Assembly: GCA_030248215.1 (NCBI GenBank)
Contig: JASANG010003973.1
Span: 179,869 to 243,868, forward strand
Direction: 5' to 3'
DNA from: Enoplolaimus lenunculus
Lineage: Eukaryota > Nematoda > Enoplea > Enoplida > Thoracostomopsidae
Length of the DNA: 64,000 nt
Below are positions 24,801-33,068 of this stretch, piece after piece. The notes under the pieces were generated by a model, which saw nothing but the letters and a program-made list of their open reading frames with translations, searched no databases and was not told the DNA's origin. The position numbers and the translations under genes were made by a program. Position 1 is the stretch's first letter. Each line of letters opens with the position of its first letter.

Positions 24801-27800
24801 TGGCGTCAATTTTGCGTTATGTTTTTCAGGGGGGGCTGTAGGAGCCTCGATGAACCCCCTGCAATTTGGAGGGATACTAAGCAGGGGGACTGCCGCCATA
24901 CATGCCCCATGCACTAAGAGTTCTATTATTGAAAGACCTCAAGTTATTGAACTACTTTTGAATCATCGTTTTAGCGCGTAAGTATGAGAAGCGCTTGGTG
25001 TAAGGGCGCTTGAGGGGTGACAGCCCCCCATCCTGCTTAGTTTCTTTTCAAATCACAAGGGTTCAGAGGGTCGACAGGCCCCTGAAAACGAGATTTTTGC
25101 GCTAGGGGAAACTTTTCCACTGTTGGGGGAAAACGACTTAATAAAACATGCTGTTGAGTTTTAGGTATCTATCGGAAATGAAAACATTCTTTACTGCTAC
25201 TGGTATGTTCAACTAGTCGCAAATTGTCGCCCATGTATAGAACAGGGCCGGATCATTTCCGGAGGGGCTATAATGGAGTCAGTTTAAGCTTTAGACAAAT
25301 TTTTTTGCTTCGGCTTAGGCTTAGGCTTTGGCTTAGAAATATCATTTTATACTACTGTTCCGGCCCTGTTCTATACATGGGCCCAAATTGATTACGCACA
25401 CTAAAAACGCAAGTCGTAGTGTTGAACATATCTTATACGTAAGCGCAGTACAAACTCTCCATAAGACGTGAGAGCCATCTCGAGCTCGAGGTGCACGTTT
25501 CGATAGTCCAGTGGTGGTAATAAACGCCTGTCGTAAAAGAACTCTGGAGTTGGAATCCCAGCTTTAAATTAGATCTCATACGCAGTCCAATCGATTGCTG
25601 TCTTAAAATGAACACACTGTAACTTTCAGTTGGTGCTGAATTTGGAAACTTGCCAACGATACACTGTAAATTCCAGTGAGTTGATTTTAACTCAGAATGA
25701 ATTGAATCACTCAGTCTGAGTTACGACTATCAGAACTCAGAATTTTGATTTGATTTAATTCATTCTGAGTTAATTAACCAACTCGCCCAGAGTGATCTTA
25801 ACTCAAAACGAGAATCAACTCAACTCAAAATGAGTTAATGCTTACTGATATTAAATTCAGAAATAACCAACTCGCTATAGTTGAATTGATTAATCAACTT
25901 ATTGGAATTTACAGTGTTGCAATTCCACAATTTACCGTTGTAGAGACAGCCAAACATGTAAGCGCATCCACCGATGTGAATAAAAGGCAACAAAACTAAT
26001 GCCCGATCGCGGCGACGTGGGGCGATACCCGAAGTCAAGTATGTATTGCAATTGGCATGACTTAGCATAACACCTTTTGGAGATCCCGTAGTCCCTGAAC
26101 ATTGTACATATTTCAATAATTATATAACCAGTCGCAGTGGGACTACATGTATTGAGCGAAGCTCGAACACACGTAAGCAGTTAAGCTAATATGCCAATTA
26201 GTTGTTAGTTAACTATTCATTTATTGGTTTTGGAGGCTTGTAAACAATTTATTCAGATTCTTCGCAATCACAAACTGTGAAGTAACCCTAATAATTTGAG
26301 AAATAATTTAAAAAAAGCCATTATTTAGGCTTATCAATAAAGCAAATATGCAAATTAGCTATTAGCTAACTATTCAATAATCGGTTATGAAGGTTTGTAG
26401 ACAATTTATTTAGATTCCTCGCACCAAAAAACATTATTGTTGAAATTAGACTGCTTGAAACCCTAATAATTAGTGAAATATTGTAAAAACGCCTAATTTA
26501 GGCTTATCAAATAATTAAACACAAAATTTCAATTTGTGGTTCTTTCAAAAATAAATAAAACGAGAATTAAAATTTTTTATTACTTAAAGCATGAAATAGC
26601 GATTAGTATTATTAAGAGTGGATGATGCATACTTCAACAAGTGTATGCAACTGAATACATTCTGTGTAGAAAAGCATGTACCCGGCACGCATTGGGATTT
26701 CTGCCTACTTCCTTTATTTAGAGAGGGGTACAACCGGTGCGAACATGACAGTTTATGAATGCGGTGTCAACGAAGCTGCCCTTACAGTTTAATTTAGGGG
26801 CCTTCATGTGATGGCGACACCCCTCTAAACAACGGGGGTAAGCCAAAAACACAACGCCCGGTGGTACATTTTGTACCATGCGGAGCCCCAAGAGTTACAC
26901 ACTCTTGTCTTATGCACTCTTAGTATTACCGTAACAGTTGTTTTACAGTCTATAACAAAGAGTTAGGGTTGCACTATACTTCATAGAGCTGGTCGCCGAC
27001 GCACACCGGCACACGGCGGCGTGCAGTAATTTTTAATAAAATGTTTTACAGCGGCGTGCGGCGGTGCGCGGCGTCGTCCCGTGGTGAAAAATGGTACCAC
27101 TGAACTCAGCGCGTCGAAAAATGGTACCACTGAACTCAGCGCGTCGAAAAATGGTACCACTGAACTCAGCGCGTCGAAAATGGTACCACTGAACTCAGCG
27201 CGTCGAAAAATGGTACCACTGAACTCAGCGCGTCAAAAATGGTACCACTGAACTCAGCGCGTCGAAAATGGTACCACTGAACTCAGCGCGTCGAAAAATG
27301 GTACCACTGAACTCAGCGCGTCGAAAATGGTACCACTGAACTCAGCGCGTCGAAAAATGGTACCACTGAACTCAGCGCGTCGAAAAATGGTACCACTGAA
27401 CTCAGCGCGTCGAAAAATGGTACCACTGAACTCAGCGCGTCGAAAAATGGTACCACTGAACTCAGCGCATCGAAATACTGTTTTTCATTAAATTCCTAGT
27501 TGAGGTCCATATTCCGTACCTCTGCCGGCTATATACACGTTTCAGAATATGAAACTGGTATTAAAATAAAATGCACTGAATTTGACAGCCCACTGTGAGT
27601 TTGCATTTGATGTTCCCTTACATCTGCATTGGGCTTGAAATCAGCAACTGTACGAGTTAGCCAGTTTGGAAACCTAACACTAGTACTGTAGTGACCCGAA
27701 TAAGAGGGGCGCTGATATTTATTTGGCCTCTCCAGAGGGTACCCCCTCGTTATTCGGTTACGGACTGCTATTTATTTGTAACCCATGCTCAGCCGCCCTT

Positions 27801-29990
27801 CGTTACTGATATATATTCGGTACTGCAATTATCCGTTGAATTAAACGTTGATTTGTCTTGTGTCAATAGCTTGAACGATAATACAAGGTTATACTTTGGA
27901 ATGTACTTTCAAAATTTAAGCACGCTTTAAAGTTTCGAACTCAAATTATTTGGTCCTGGAGTAATTTATGCGCTACAATTAGCGTTGATTGACATTAATG
28001 GACTCTAATTAGGGTTTAGGGACTCCAGTTGATTCTGAATCAAAATGGGACCCCCTCTTATTACCCCTCCCCCTCTGGTTCGGGTCAATACAGTAGGCGA
28101 TAGCTGCTGAACGCATTTGATAATTTAAGTCATTGGTTCCTGCTCGGTTACAAGCCAATCCTCACTATTTTAACCAGTAGTTATACTACCAGAAAAATTA
28201 AATCTCACTTGTCTTCGTTAACGTTAACCTACCGCTGGAGTATGGCAGGAACAGAACATCCTTTGCCGGATCAAAACAAGTGTTCACTTCCAACGCATCA
28301 GTTTTGTTCCAGTCTATTAACTCAGCGAGTGGAATACACCGATTCGCAATTTGAATATGCCGACTAGACGCAGATAATGTATCTTGTAAAAATATTACTT
28401 CAACTGCTTGAGTATTTTTCATTAGTTTCACCGCAGCGTCGACCGTAGGCAGAAAATGTGACGTTGTGAGCAAAAATTTAACCCCGCTGTCTTCGAATAA
28501 ATGAGCGATTTCGTATTTTGTGTAAAGTTGGTTGATCCCTGCAATTTAAAAATAAATTATTTCAAAGTTAAGCAGGATCATACAGTGGCTCACCAGGAAA
28601 ATTTTGCTGCGGACGCAATGGCGCTGGAACCCACGACGTGCCGATTAGTTATAATACCATTAGGGTTAGGGACACAAGATAATCTTAATTGATTGTTATC
28701 ATTTTGAACTGTATACCTTAATAGTGAATTTGTTTTAAATTTTGGCCCAATCCGACACCGTAAGCGGTAACAAAGGTTTTGCTGAATTACATAATACAAG
28801 GCAGTCGAAGATGTCACTGTATCTGGGAATTGTGGAAGGGTATGGTACTATGGTTGATCCCTGTACGCACATGTTCGCATTTCTAAATTATAACGAGTTG
28901 TTATCAGAATCCTATCGCTCTCTTGACCCATGTATAGAACAGGGCCGGAACAGTAGTAATAAGCATATTCCTAAGCCTAAGTCTAAGCCTAAGCCTAAGC
29001 CTAAGCGTATGGATGAGCCTAAGCCTAAACCTAAGCAAAAAATTAGTCTCAAGCTTAAACTGACTCTGTTACAGCCCCTCCGGAAAACGATCCAGCCCTG
29101 TTCTATACATGGGCTGCTATCTTTATAGTCGCCGCACGCTAATTATTAGGTATATGAAAAGCAGAAACCTACAGATCTAACTCAAATTGCCATGATTAGC
29201 ACGAAAATAAAACTTTGTTAGGTAGAAACCTTACAATTCTTTATAACAATTTTCACGGTAGAAGGGACTACCGCACCCGTACTGAGCGTATAAATAATGG
29301 CAAAAACAGGCCAAGGACTTAACCTGTTACAGTTGCGCCACATAAACTGGCTCCAAGGAAAACTGGTATAAATTCGGGTCGGTTTTCCATGTACGTTGCC
29401 AGTACATCGCTTTTCTTCATACCAAACTTTTTTGAAAATTCATTTGCCAACTGGTAACTTTGTTGTCTGAAATGTACAAAATTACTTTTACCCGATCGTT
29501 TTATTTTATCAATTTTTTGATTCACGCGGGCCAGGGGTGTGGGCTGAGCCCCTCAGATAAAATTTTGGCCTCCCTATAACATTTTCAATTTGTTTGTAAC
29601 TCATTGAAAACCCTTAGTTCTAACTCAGACTGAGTAATTCGACTCATTCTGAGTTGAAATCAACTCACTGGAATTTACAGTGAGAACAGTTGATTTTAAG
29701 ATATTCCTAAGCCAAAGCCTAAACGTAAGCAAAAAAGTTAGTCTAAAGCTTAAACTGACTCTATTACAGTCGCGCAGTAAAACGATCCGGCCCTGTTCTA
29801 TACATCGGCCATTAAAACTGTAGAAACTTTAAAATTACTTTATTTGATTGTAAGTTATTGTTGCTCCTGTTTCAGTATCGACAATTGCTTGGTCAGTTCC
29901 GTATCGGTCGATTGCATCGAGAAAGGTTTTCGGAAAAGGGACATTGTGATTAACTGCCGGATACACAATCGGACTTTGTATGTATTCCAT
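15703..29990 (-). CDS. 4-coumarate-CoA ligase / luciferase-like acyl-CoA synthetase, 11 exons, complete
   Basis: I joined 11 exons (minus strand: 29990-29839, 29466-29324, 28538-28233, 26094-25936, 24557-24434, 23686-23569, 22770-22663, 21900-21753, 19538-19456, 18156-18025, 15888-15703). All introns are GT..AG and every phase matches, giving 1659 nt and 552 residues, the usual length for this family. Core motifs seen: the nucleotide-binding loop [10 protein letters not shown] at 199-208, YGLSE at 336-340, the ribose-binding Asp in HTGD at 421, the hinge DR at 435-436, and PKTITGK with the catalytic Lys at 534. The family activates a carboxylate as acyl-AMP and transfers it to CoA; the substrate cannot be read from sequence. 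The protein starts [13 protein letters not shown], with no evident targeting signal, and ends TQSKY, so it lacks the SKL-type peroxisomal signal common in luciferase relatives. The start is the first in-frame Met of exon 1. No stop or frameshift was found. Every intron holds mobile elements. Confidence 0.93.
16044..16503. mobile_element. Family C MITE in CoA ligase intron 10
   Basis: TACTGCAGTGACCCGAATAA to TTATTCGGGTCATTACAGTA. Confidence 0.82.
16537..17425. mobile_element. GGCGTACCGA-ended element in CoA ligase intron 10
   Basis: Ends GGGCGTACCGATAGAGG and TTTCTCGGTACGCC are inverted; CCCCAATCA occurs inside both ends. It is a relative of 13145-13855 and is interrupted by the hAT-like insertion at 17217. 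Confidence 0.65.
17217..17286. mobile_element. 70-bp hAT-like MITE with 8-bp target duplication
   Basis: Flanked by exact TGACCAAC (17209-17216 and 17287-17294). The uninterrupted relative at about 13545 has TGACCAAC once, so this is a datable insertion. Ends include GATGGGCATCG and AACCCATC; the core is ATCCGGATATCCGG. 8-bp duplications and this terminus type fit hAT elements. Confidence 0.8.
17688..17850. mobile_element. Family F MITE
   Basis: GGGTTCGTAGCCAAGAGCGG to GTGAGCTGGCTACGAGCC; in CoA ligase intron 10. Confidence 0.75.
18025..18156 (-). CDS. CoA ligase exon 10
   Basis: Acceptor CATAG, donor GTATGC; 132 nt, phase 0. It encodes [20 protein letters not shown] at the start of the C-terminal domain, then [11 protein letters not shown]. 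Confidence 0.93.
18338..18795. mobile_element. Family F element split by a family G insertion
   Basis: The left part (18338-18410, GCGTAGCTAGATCATC...TTTCAGGAGG) and right part (18745-18795, GGGGGGCTGAGTCGCC...GGTTAGGAG) belong to one F copy separated by the element at 18467-18744. Confidence 0.6.
18467..18744. mobile_element. Family G: TTAA-flanked MITE with tRNA-like core
   Basis: TTAA at both borders; TIR CCCTTTCTCACAT and ATGTGAGAAGGGG. The interior holds, on the minus strand, a tRNA-like stretch with an A box (TAGCTGAGTGG) and a B box (GAGTTCGAATCC). TTAA duplication and CCC..GGG ends fit piggyBac-type elements. Confidence 0.8.
19166..19356. mobile_element. Family B MITE in CoA ligase intron 9
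   Basis: AATGTTACTTTAAGGGGCG to CTTAAAATAACATGGGCC, with TTTTGCAACGC-type spacer and CCTAAG runs. Confidence 0.82.
19456..19538 (-). CDS. CoA ligase exon 9 (hinge)
   Basis: Acceptor TTTTAG, donor GTAAGC; 83 nt. It encodes [20 protein letters not shown], ending KYKGYQ. Asp435/Arg436 is the hinge around which the C-terminal domain rotates in this superfamily. Confidence 0.93.
19589..19787. mobile_element. Family E MITE
   Basis: CACTAAAAAAATGGTGAGTC to CACCATTTTTTGCAGTG; the interior repeats GAGTCAAATT in both orientations. It lies 51 bp upstream of exon 9. Confidence 0.82.
19940..20190. mobile_element. Degraded family A copy followed by a B terminus
   Basis: AACAGTAGCATAAGCATATT, CCTAAG runs and AGACTAAAGTTTAAGC of A, then at 20162-20195 CCTGGACGCCCCTTAAAA of B. 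Confidence 0.6.
20364..20724. mobile_element. Long-TIR MITE built on ACTTAAGTA
   Basis: Ends GGATTTCTGAAACCTTACTT and AAGCAAGATTTCAGAAAC are inverted; repeated ACTTAAGTA motifs at both sides of a unique centre. Confidence 0.7.
20860..21150. mobile_element. Family H element
   Basis: CAAGAGTGTGCAACTGGACA near the left end and AAGAGTCGCACACTCGTGG near the right; colinear with 26617-26935. Confidence 0.65.
21360..21540. repeat. GC-rich imperfect duplication
   Basis: Two copies of a segment with CCATCCAGGTAAGCCTCGCC / CCATGCAGGTAAGCCTGGCC about 82 bp apart, both followed by GGCCGCCAGT. No gene recognised although the composition is unlike the surroundings. Confidence 0.6.
21560..21744. mobile_element. 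Degraded A/B-type element abutting exon 8 donor
   Basis: CTTAAGCCCAATCC, AAAAAATTAGTCTAAAGC and the terminus AAAGTAACATGGGC, which ends about 8 bp from the CoA ligase exon 8 donor. Confidence 0.6.
21753..21900 (-). CDS. CoA ligase exon 8
   Basis: Acceptor CTTTAG, donor GTATGC; 148 nt ending in phase 1. It contains [18 protein letters not shown] and HGWLHTG; the ribose-binding Asp421 follows the intron. A B-like element terminus lies about 8 bp inside the intron. Confidence 0.94.
22028..22585. mobile_element. ATGCGTCATCCAC-ended element with triple alternating repeat
   Basis: Inverted ends ATGCGTCATCCAC and GTGGATGACGCAT. Inside, a unit of about 130 bp (CAATTTCC...ACCACTCGGGGTTTTGC...) occurs three times in alternating orientation (about 22131-22262, 22277-22380, 22378-22505). 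Lies in CoA ligase intron 7. Confidence 0.75.
22663..22770 (-). CDS. CoA ligase exon 7
   Basis: Acceptor TTTAAG, donor GTACGT; 108 nt, phase 0 to phase 0. It starts AYGLSEGG (the adenine-contacting YG(L/M)(S/T)E motif) and ends [10 protein letters not shown]. Confidence 0.93.
22790..23215. other. Unassigned part of CoA ligase intron 6
   Basis: AT-rich; nothing recognised. Confidence 0.5.
23218..23559. mobile_element. Family B MITE with four TTAGGC blocks
   Basis: Blocks of TTAGGC separated by four AATACGCTTTTGCAACGC-type spacers; ends 9 bp from the exon 6 donor. Confidence 0.85.
23569..23686 (-). CDS. CoA ligase exon 6
   Basis: Acceptor AAACAG, donor GTAATA; 118 nt ending in phase 0. It contains [20 protein letters not shown], the substrate-pocket strand. 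A family B element ends 9 bp beyond the donor. Confidence 0.94.
24063..24312. mobile_element. Family D MITE in CoA ligase intron 5
   Basis: CTGTTAATTTCAGTGAGTTG to CATTGGAATTTACAGTG. Confidence 0.8.
24434..24557 (-). CDS. CoA ligase exon 5
   Basis: Acceptor TTTCAG, donor GTAAGT; 124 nt ending in phase 2. It encodes [19 protein letters not shown] followed by a VPSVMVML segment, matching the family's PxFxPExFL..I.KYKV..VPP region. Confidence 0.92.
24722..25130. mobile_element. Possible GGGAAACTTTT-ended element
   Basis: GGTGGGAAACTTTTTCACT at the left and GGGGAAACTTTTCCACTG at the right, with inner G- and C-rich tracts. TIR orientation is not clear-cut. Confidence 0.35.
25229..25384. mobile_element. 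Family A MITE in CoA ligase intron 4
   Basis: Perfect TIRs CCCATGTATAGAACAGGGCC / GGCCCTGTTCTATACATGGG, short TTAGGC core. Confidence 0.88.
25440..25600 (+). repeat. Diverged tRNA-like fragment of family G type
   Basis: Shares AAGACGTGAGAGCC, TCCAGTGGTG (A-box-like) and GAGTTGGAATCCC (B-box-like) with the G elements, but lacks TTAA and TIRs. Confidence 0.5.
25662..25917. mobile_element. Family D MITE next to exon 4
   Basis: CACTGTAAATTCCAGTGAGT to ATTGGAATTTACAGTG, ending 18 bp from the exon 4 donor. Confidence 0.88.
25936..26094 (-). CDS. CoA ligase exon 4 (nucleotide-binding loop)
   Basis: Acceptor GTTCAG, donor GTAAAT; 159 nt. It begins by completing Gly201 and continues [14 protein letters not shown], the hallmark loop of adenylate-forming enzymes, then [10 protein letters not shown] family D element ends only 18 bp inside the downstream intron. 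Confidence 0.95.
26180..26515 (+). repeat. Direct duplication of about 165 bp
   Basis: Two diverged copies (about 26180-26345 and 26346-26515) sharing AGTTAACTATTCA-like and TTTAGGCTTATCAA-like segments. Confidence 0.6.
26617..26935. mobile_element. Family H element
   Basis: GTGGATGATGCATACTTCAA to AGAGTTACACACTCTTG; colinear with 20860-21150. Confidence 0.65.
26961..27087. repeat. GC-rich inverted block, left flank of minisatellite
   Basis: GGCGGCGTGCAGT and AGCGGCGTGCGGC motifs, and an AGGGTTGC.CTATACTT left border like that at 6234. Confidence 0.5.
27088..27475 (+). repeat. 29-30-bp minisatellite, 13 copies
   Basis: Thirteen head-to-tail copies of AAAATGGTACCACTGAACTC plus AGCGCGTCGA, differing mainly in A-run length; only the last copy has a substitution (GCAT for GCGT). 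Located in CoA ligase intron 3. Confidence 0.95.
27684..28094. mobile_element. Family C MITE
   Basis: TACTGTAGTGACCCGAATAA to GGTTCGGGTCAATACAGTA. Confidence 0.85.
28233..28538 (-). CDS. CoA ligase exon 3
   Basis: Acceptor TTGCAG, donor GTAGGT; 306 nt, phase 1 to phase 1. It runs from [17 protein letters not shown], typical of this family, to LPYSS. The nucleotide-binding loop is split by the following intron. Confidence 0.93.
28927..29114. mobile_element. Family A MITE in CoA ligase intron 2
   Basis: CCCATGTATAGAACAGGGCC to CCCTGTTCTATACATGGG, with a CCTAAG array. Confidence 0.88.
29324..29466 (-). CDS. CoA ligase exon 2
   Basis: Acceptor TTTCAG, donor GTTAAG; 143 nt ending in phase 1. 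It contains the family pattern [19 protein letters not shown], the N-terminal helix region that precedes the first beta-sheet subdomain. Confidence 0.9.
29525..29811. mobile_element. Patchwork of F, D and A fragments in CoA ligase intron 1
   Basis: 29525-29612 is a left F end, 29613-29682 a right D end (CACTGGAATTTACAGTG), 29700-29811 a right A end (CCGGCCCTGTTCTATACAT). None is complete. Confidence 0.7.
29839..29990 (-). CDS. CoA ligase exon 1 (start codon)
   Basis: ATG at 29990-29988; 152 nt, residues 1-50 plus two bases. It contains a TGATITYNQ stretch typical of the N-terminal region where the family reads GxxxTY. The donor GTAATT begins at 29838. The remaining two bases (AA) plus the first A of exon 2 make Lys51. 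Confidence 0.85.
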
Positions 29991-30052
29991 GACTTTGTAA
30001 TAATTTTAAGATACCCTACTACGGATACGAATACAAGCGCGTTAAACTGGAA

Positions 30053-30168
30053 AATATATAGAATAGGGCCGGATCGTTTTCCGAAGGGGCTATGATAGAT
30101 TCAGTTTAAGCTTTAGACTAATTTTTTGCTTAGGCTTAGGCTTAGAATAAGGCTTAGGCTTACGAATA
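30053..30168. mobile_element. Left half of a family A MITE
   Basis: TATATAGAATAGGGCCGG, then TTAGGC hexamers, ending where the 76-bp tandem begins. It lies about 60 bp upstream of the CoA ligase start codon. Confidence 0.75.
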
Positions 30169-30174
30169 CGTTCT

Positions 30175-30360
30175 CCAGACTTTATGCGTTCTTATAAACA
30201 CCCTTCAATTTTTTTACAGTATACAACTTCTTTTGATGTAATGAGCTGGTCCAGACTTTATGCGTTCTTATAAACACCCTTCAATTTTTTTACAGTATAC
30301 AACTTCTTTTGATTTCATGAGCTGGTCCAGACTTTATGCGTTCTTATAAACACCCTTCAC
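30175..30360 (+). repeat. 76-bp tandem repeat, about 2.4 copies
   Basis: Copies start CCAGACTTTATGCGTTCTTA at 30175, 30251 and 30327 (period exactly 76), nearly identical, so recent. Confidence 0.92.
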
Positions 30361-30489
30361 AAGCGTTTCAAAATTTTCAGATTTTGGCATAACTAAACGC
30401 TAGCATACAAATTAACTATATGAAGGTTTTCGACTGAAATCGTAATTCATTTGCACAGTAATGGAACCGTTGCTCAAGATGGCCAAGAT

Positions 30490-30634
30490 CTAGAGCAAGG
30501 CTTAAGCCTAAGCTTATTTAGGCTAAGCTTAAACCTAAGCCTCAGGGTAAACGATAAGCCTATAACTTATCTTTTAGGCTTAAACCTAAGCCCAAGCAAA
30601 AGATAAACTAAAGCTTAAGTATACTCTGTTAGAG
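30490..30634. repeat. CCTAAG/TTAGGC-like degraded element
   Basis: CCTAAG, CTTAGG and AAACTAAAGCTTAAG motifs of an eroded A element. Confidence 0.45.
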
Positions 30635-30752
30635 CACGGGCTTGTAGCCAAGGGGTCAAATTTTCAACCTTGCTTGTAAGTGATTAAAAAGACTTGTATG
30701 ATTCTCCCGAAGATTTTTAGCCCCCCTCTACCAAGGTGAGCTGGCTACGGGC
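30635..30752. mobile_element. Family F MITE (short)
   Basis: CACGGGCTTGTAGCCAAGGG to GTGAGCTGGCTACGGGCCTG. Confidence 0.7.
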
Positions 30753-30777
30753 CTGTTGGAGTACCGTGGAAAAACGG

Positions 30778-31455
30778 TACTGTAGTGACCCAAATAAGAG
30801 GGGGTAATAAGGGGGTCCCCATTTTAAGTCTCAATCAACAGGAGTCCGTATCGTTAATAACAGTTCGTAAGCGGATAGAGTCCCTAAACTCTAATTAAAG
30901 TCCATAAATGTCAATTATCCCTAATTGTAGCGCATAAATGAATCCAGGAACAAATAAAGTTGAGTTCGAAACTTTAACGCTTACTTAAGTTTTGAAAGTA
31001 CATGCCGAAGTATAATCTTGCATTCAAGCTATTGACACGACAAATAAACGTTTAATTAAACGGATAGTTGCAATATTGTATATATTATCAGTCTAGGTAG
31101 GAACCGGGACTTCAGACCTTTTTACTAAGCAGCTGGAAAAGCGGGTTAGAGTGGGGATCGAACTCTCAGCCTATGATCCTTAAGCGAGCACTCTACCACT
31201 GCGCCACGTAGCCCGCCTGTCCAACTGCATTTTTCGTCGACTATATGTGTCGACCGTACAACACAATGTGCATTGCATTTATTGCATATGCACCAGGACA
31301 AGAATGTCTCACATGCTTACATATATTAATATAACAAAAGGAGTCGGAGGGCTGGTTAAAAATAAATAACAGCCGGTAACCGAATAACAAAGGAGGATAC
31401 ACTCTGGAAAGGCCGAATAAATATCAGTTCCCCTCTTACTCGGGTCACTACAGTA
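30778..31455. mobile_element. Family C MITE with a nested insertion
   Basis: TACTGTAGTGACCCAAATAA to TACTCGGGTCACTACAGTA. Compared with other C copies it is interrupted at about 31093-31340 by DNA carrying the tRNA-like sequence at 31141-31216. Confidence 0.8.
31141..31216 (-). pseudogene. tRNA-like sequence (pseudo-tRNA)
   Basis: 76 nt on the minus strand with a tRNA outline: acceptor ends GCGGG../..CCCGC, an A box TGGCGCAGTGG and a B box AGTTCGATCC (the pol III promoter pattern). The anticodon stem does not pair and the T stem has mismatches, so it is probably tRNA-derived rather than functional. It lies in an insertion nested inside a family C element. Confidence 0.6.
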
Positions 31456-31649
31456 CGACCCTCAAGATAATATCGGTCGCGGTGGTTATCGCAATCCGTT
31501 TACAACATTTTTTGCAAACATTTCCTGCGTTATATAAGTTGCAATTGTTTTCGAACGAATTTTTTTGTTATTTTTTGATTTTCGTACAAACTGTTGAAAT
31601 ATATACAGCTTCAGTTCAAATTAGTTAAAACAACACAGAAAAAGACTGT

Positions 31650-31830
31650 AAAGATCAGGAGCAGAACGTCTTTCTGTGGGACTGCAATAGAGTAAGCTTA
31701 CGCTTTAGCCTAATTTTTTTGTTTGGCTTAGGCTTAGGCTTAAGAATATGCTCATTCTTACGCTTAGGCTTAGCCTTAGGCTTACGAATAAGCTTAAAAT
31801 ATTATTCCGCCTCTGTTCTTTACATTGGCC
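31650..31830. mobile_element. Family A variant MITE
   Basis: AAGATCAGGAGCAGAACG to CCTCTGTTCTTTACATTGGC with TTAGGC hexamers. Confidence 0.65.
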
Positions 31831-32404
31831 GAAAAAATAACAAAAAATGCTGTTTTCAAAACATTTTCAAGTGTATTTGTGTTTAAACTTAGCAATTTAC
31901 TGTAGAACTAAACAATGCAATACATTAATAGTGAAATTTAGTTAAGACCGCAAACGGTACATAATAATTTAAATGCTAAAACAACTGATAAACAAAACAA
32001 CAAAGATACGAACAAGAGCTTAAATGTTCAAACGCCTAGTAAAATTACAAGTTATTGTACACGCTGGTTTACCGGCACGGGACAGCAGTGTGAACATTGT
32101 CCAGTAGAGAGCAAAATTTGCCAACTGAAGATGCCAGAAGAACCATATAAATCCTCTCCTATGGTCAAACCTCTCTGAAATATTTTGAACAATAATTTTG
32201 TGCCATAATTGCTGAACTGGCTGTTATATACTTTGCCTTTATAGTTTTCGAAATTTCAAATTGGTTCATATACGAGCACTTAGGCTTTTAGGATTAGAAT
32301 TTCTGCTTTGGATTAGGATACGGATTAGTGCAATTTACTGGTCTTGGTCAAAATATTGCAAAGATGTTCTTGCATCCATTAAAACTTGACCTTTTTGGTC
32401 GCTT
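31831..32404. other. Unassigned intergenic
   Basis: Nothing recognised. Confidence 0.5.
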
Positions 32405-32530
32405 TTGTTCTGGTACGACCCTCCCGCCTCTAAATCAGGGGAGTACATCACAAATGCAACGCGTGGTGGTGTTTTTTGTGCCATGCGAAATCCGACAGTT
32501 GCATACTCTTGTCAGTGGTCATCCACTTTG
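32405..32530. repeat. Family H fragment
   Basis: GGTACGACCCTCCCGCCTC to AGTTGCATACTCTTGTC matches the right part of family H. Confidence 0.5.
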
Positions 32531-32632
32531 ACTAAACTATCTTATCAGTTGCGTTCATTAAAGTTGAAATATTTGAAATTAACAAACGGTTTTATTGCGT
32601 TGCTACTTCTTTCAGCAAGTGATCGACGAAAT

Positions 32633-32836
32633 GGCCATTTATAGAACAGGGCCGAAACAGTAGTAGGTATAAGCATATTCCTAAGCCTAAACCTAAGCCT
32701 AGGCGTATGGATGAGCCTATTCCTAAGCATAAGCCTAAAGCCTAAGTGTAAGCCTAAGCAAAAACAGTCTAAAGCTGAAACTGACTTTATTATAGCCCCT
32801 GCGGACAACGATCCGGTCCTGTTCTATACATGAACC
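32633..32836. mobile_element. Family A MITE
   Basis: GGCCATTTATAGAACAGGGC to CCTGTTCTATACATGAACC, with CCTAAG array. Confidence 0.85.
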
Positions 32837-33068
32837 GACGAAATTATATCATTTGTTTTCAACTTTGCCGATTTTGGGTGAAATTTTAATTTGTACAATT
32901 TCTGGTGGAGTTGGCATTTTATCAGCTGTATGCGGTGAAATCACTTTAGACCAAAGTTTATTCGCACAACACTTGATCACTGCGAGAAGTGGAGGGACAG
33001 AATATACAAACATATCGAAAACGGGCAGTTAAAATAAACGAAACGAAGCAAAAAACGAGCATTGAAGT

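Noticed and set aside
27088..27475. CRISPR array
   Set aside because: Units are directly adjacent without variable spacers, and the surrounding DNA is spliced eukaryotic sequence.
28501..29128. Plus-strand frames of 63 and 128 codons
   Set aside because: They cover an antisense exon and a family A element; no coding character of their own.
15703..29990. Introner-type origin of the CoA ligase introns
   Set aside because: Splice sites do not fall within element TIRs and several introns hold different families, so simple insertion into existing introns explains the data better; kept only as a question about donor proximity.
31141..31216. Functional tRNA gene
   Set aside because: Anticodon stem does not pair and the T stem has mismatches; it sits in a transposon insertion.
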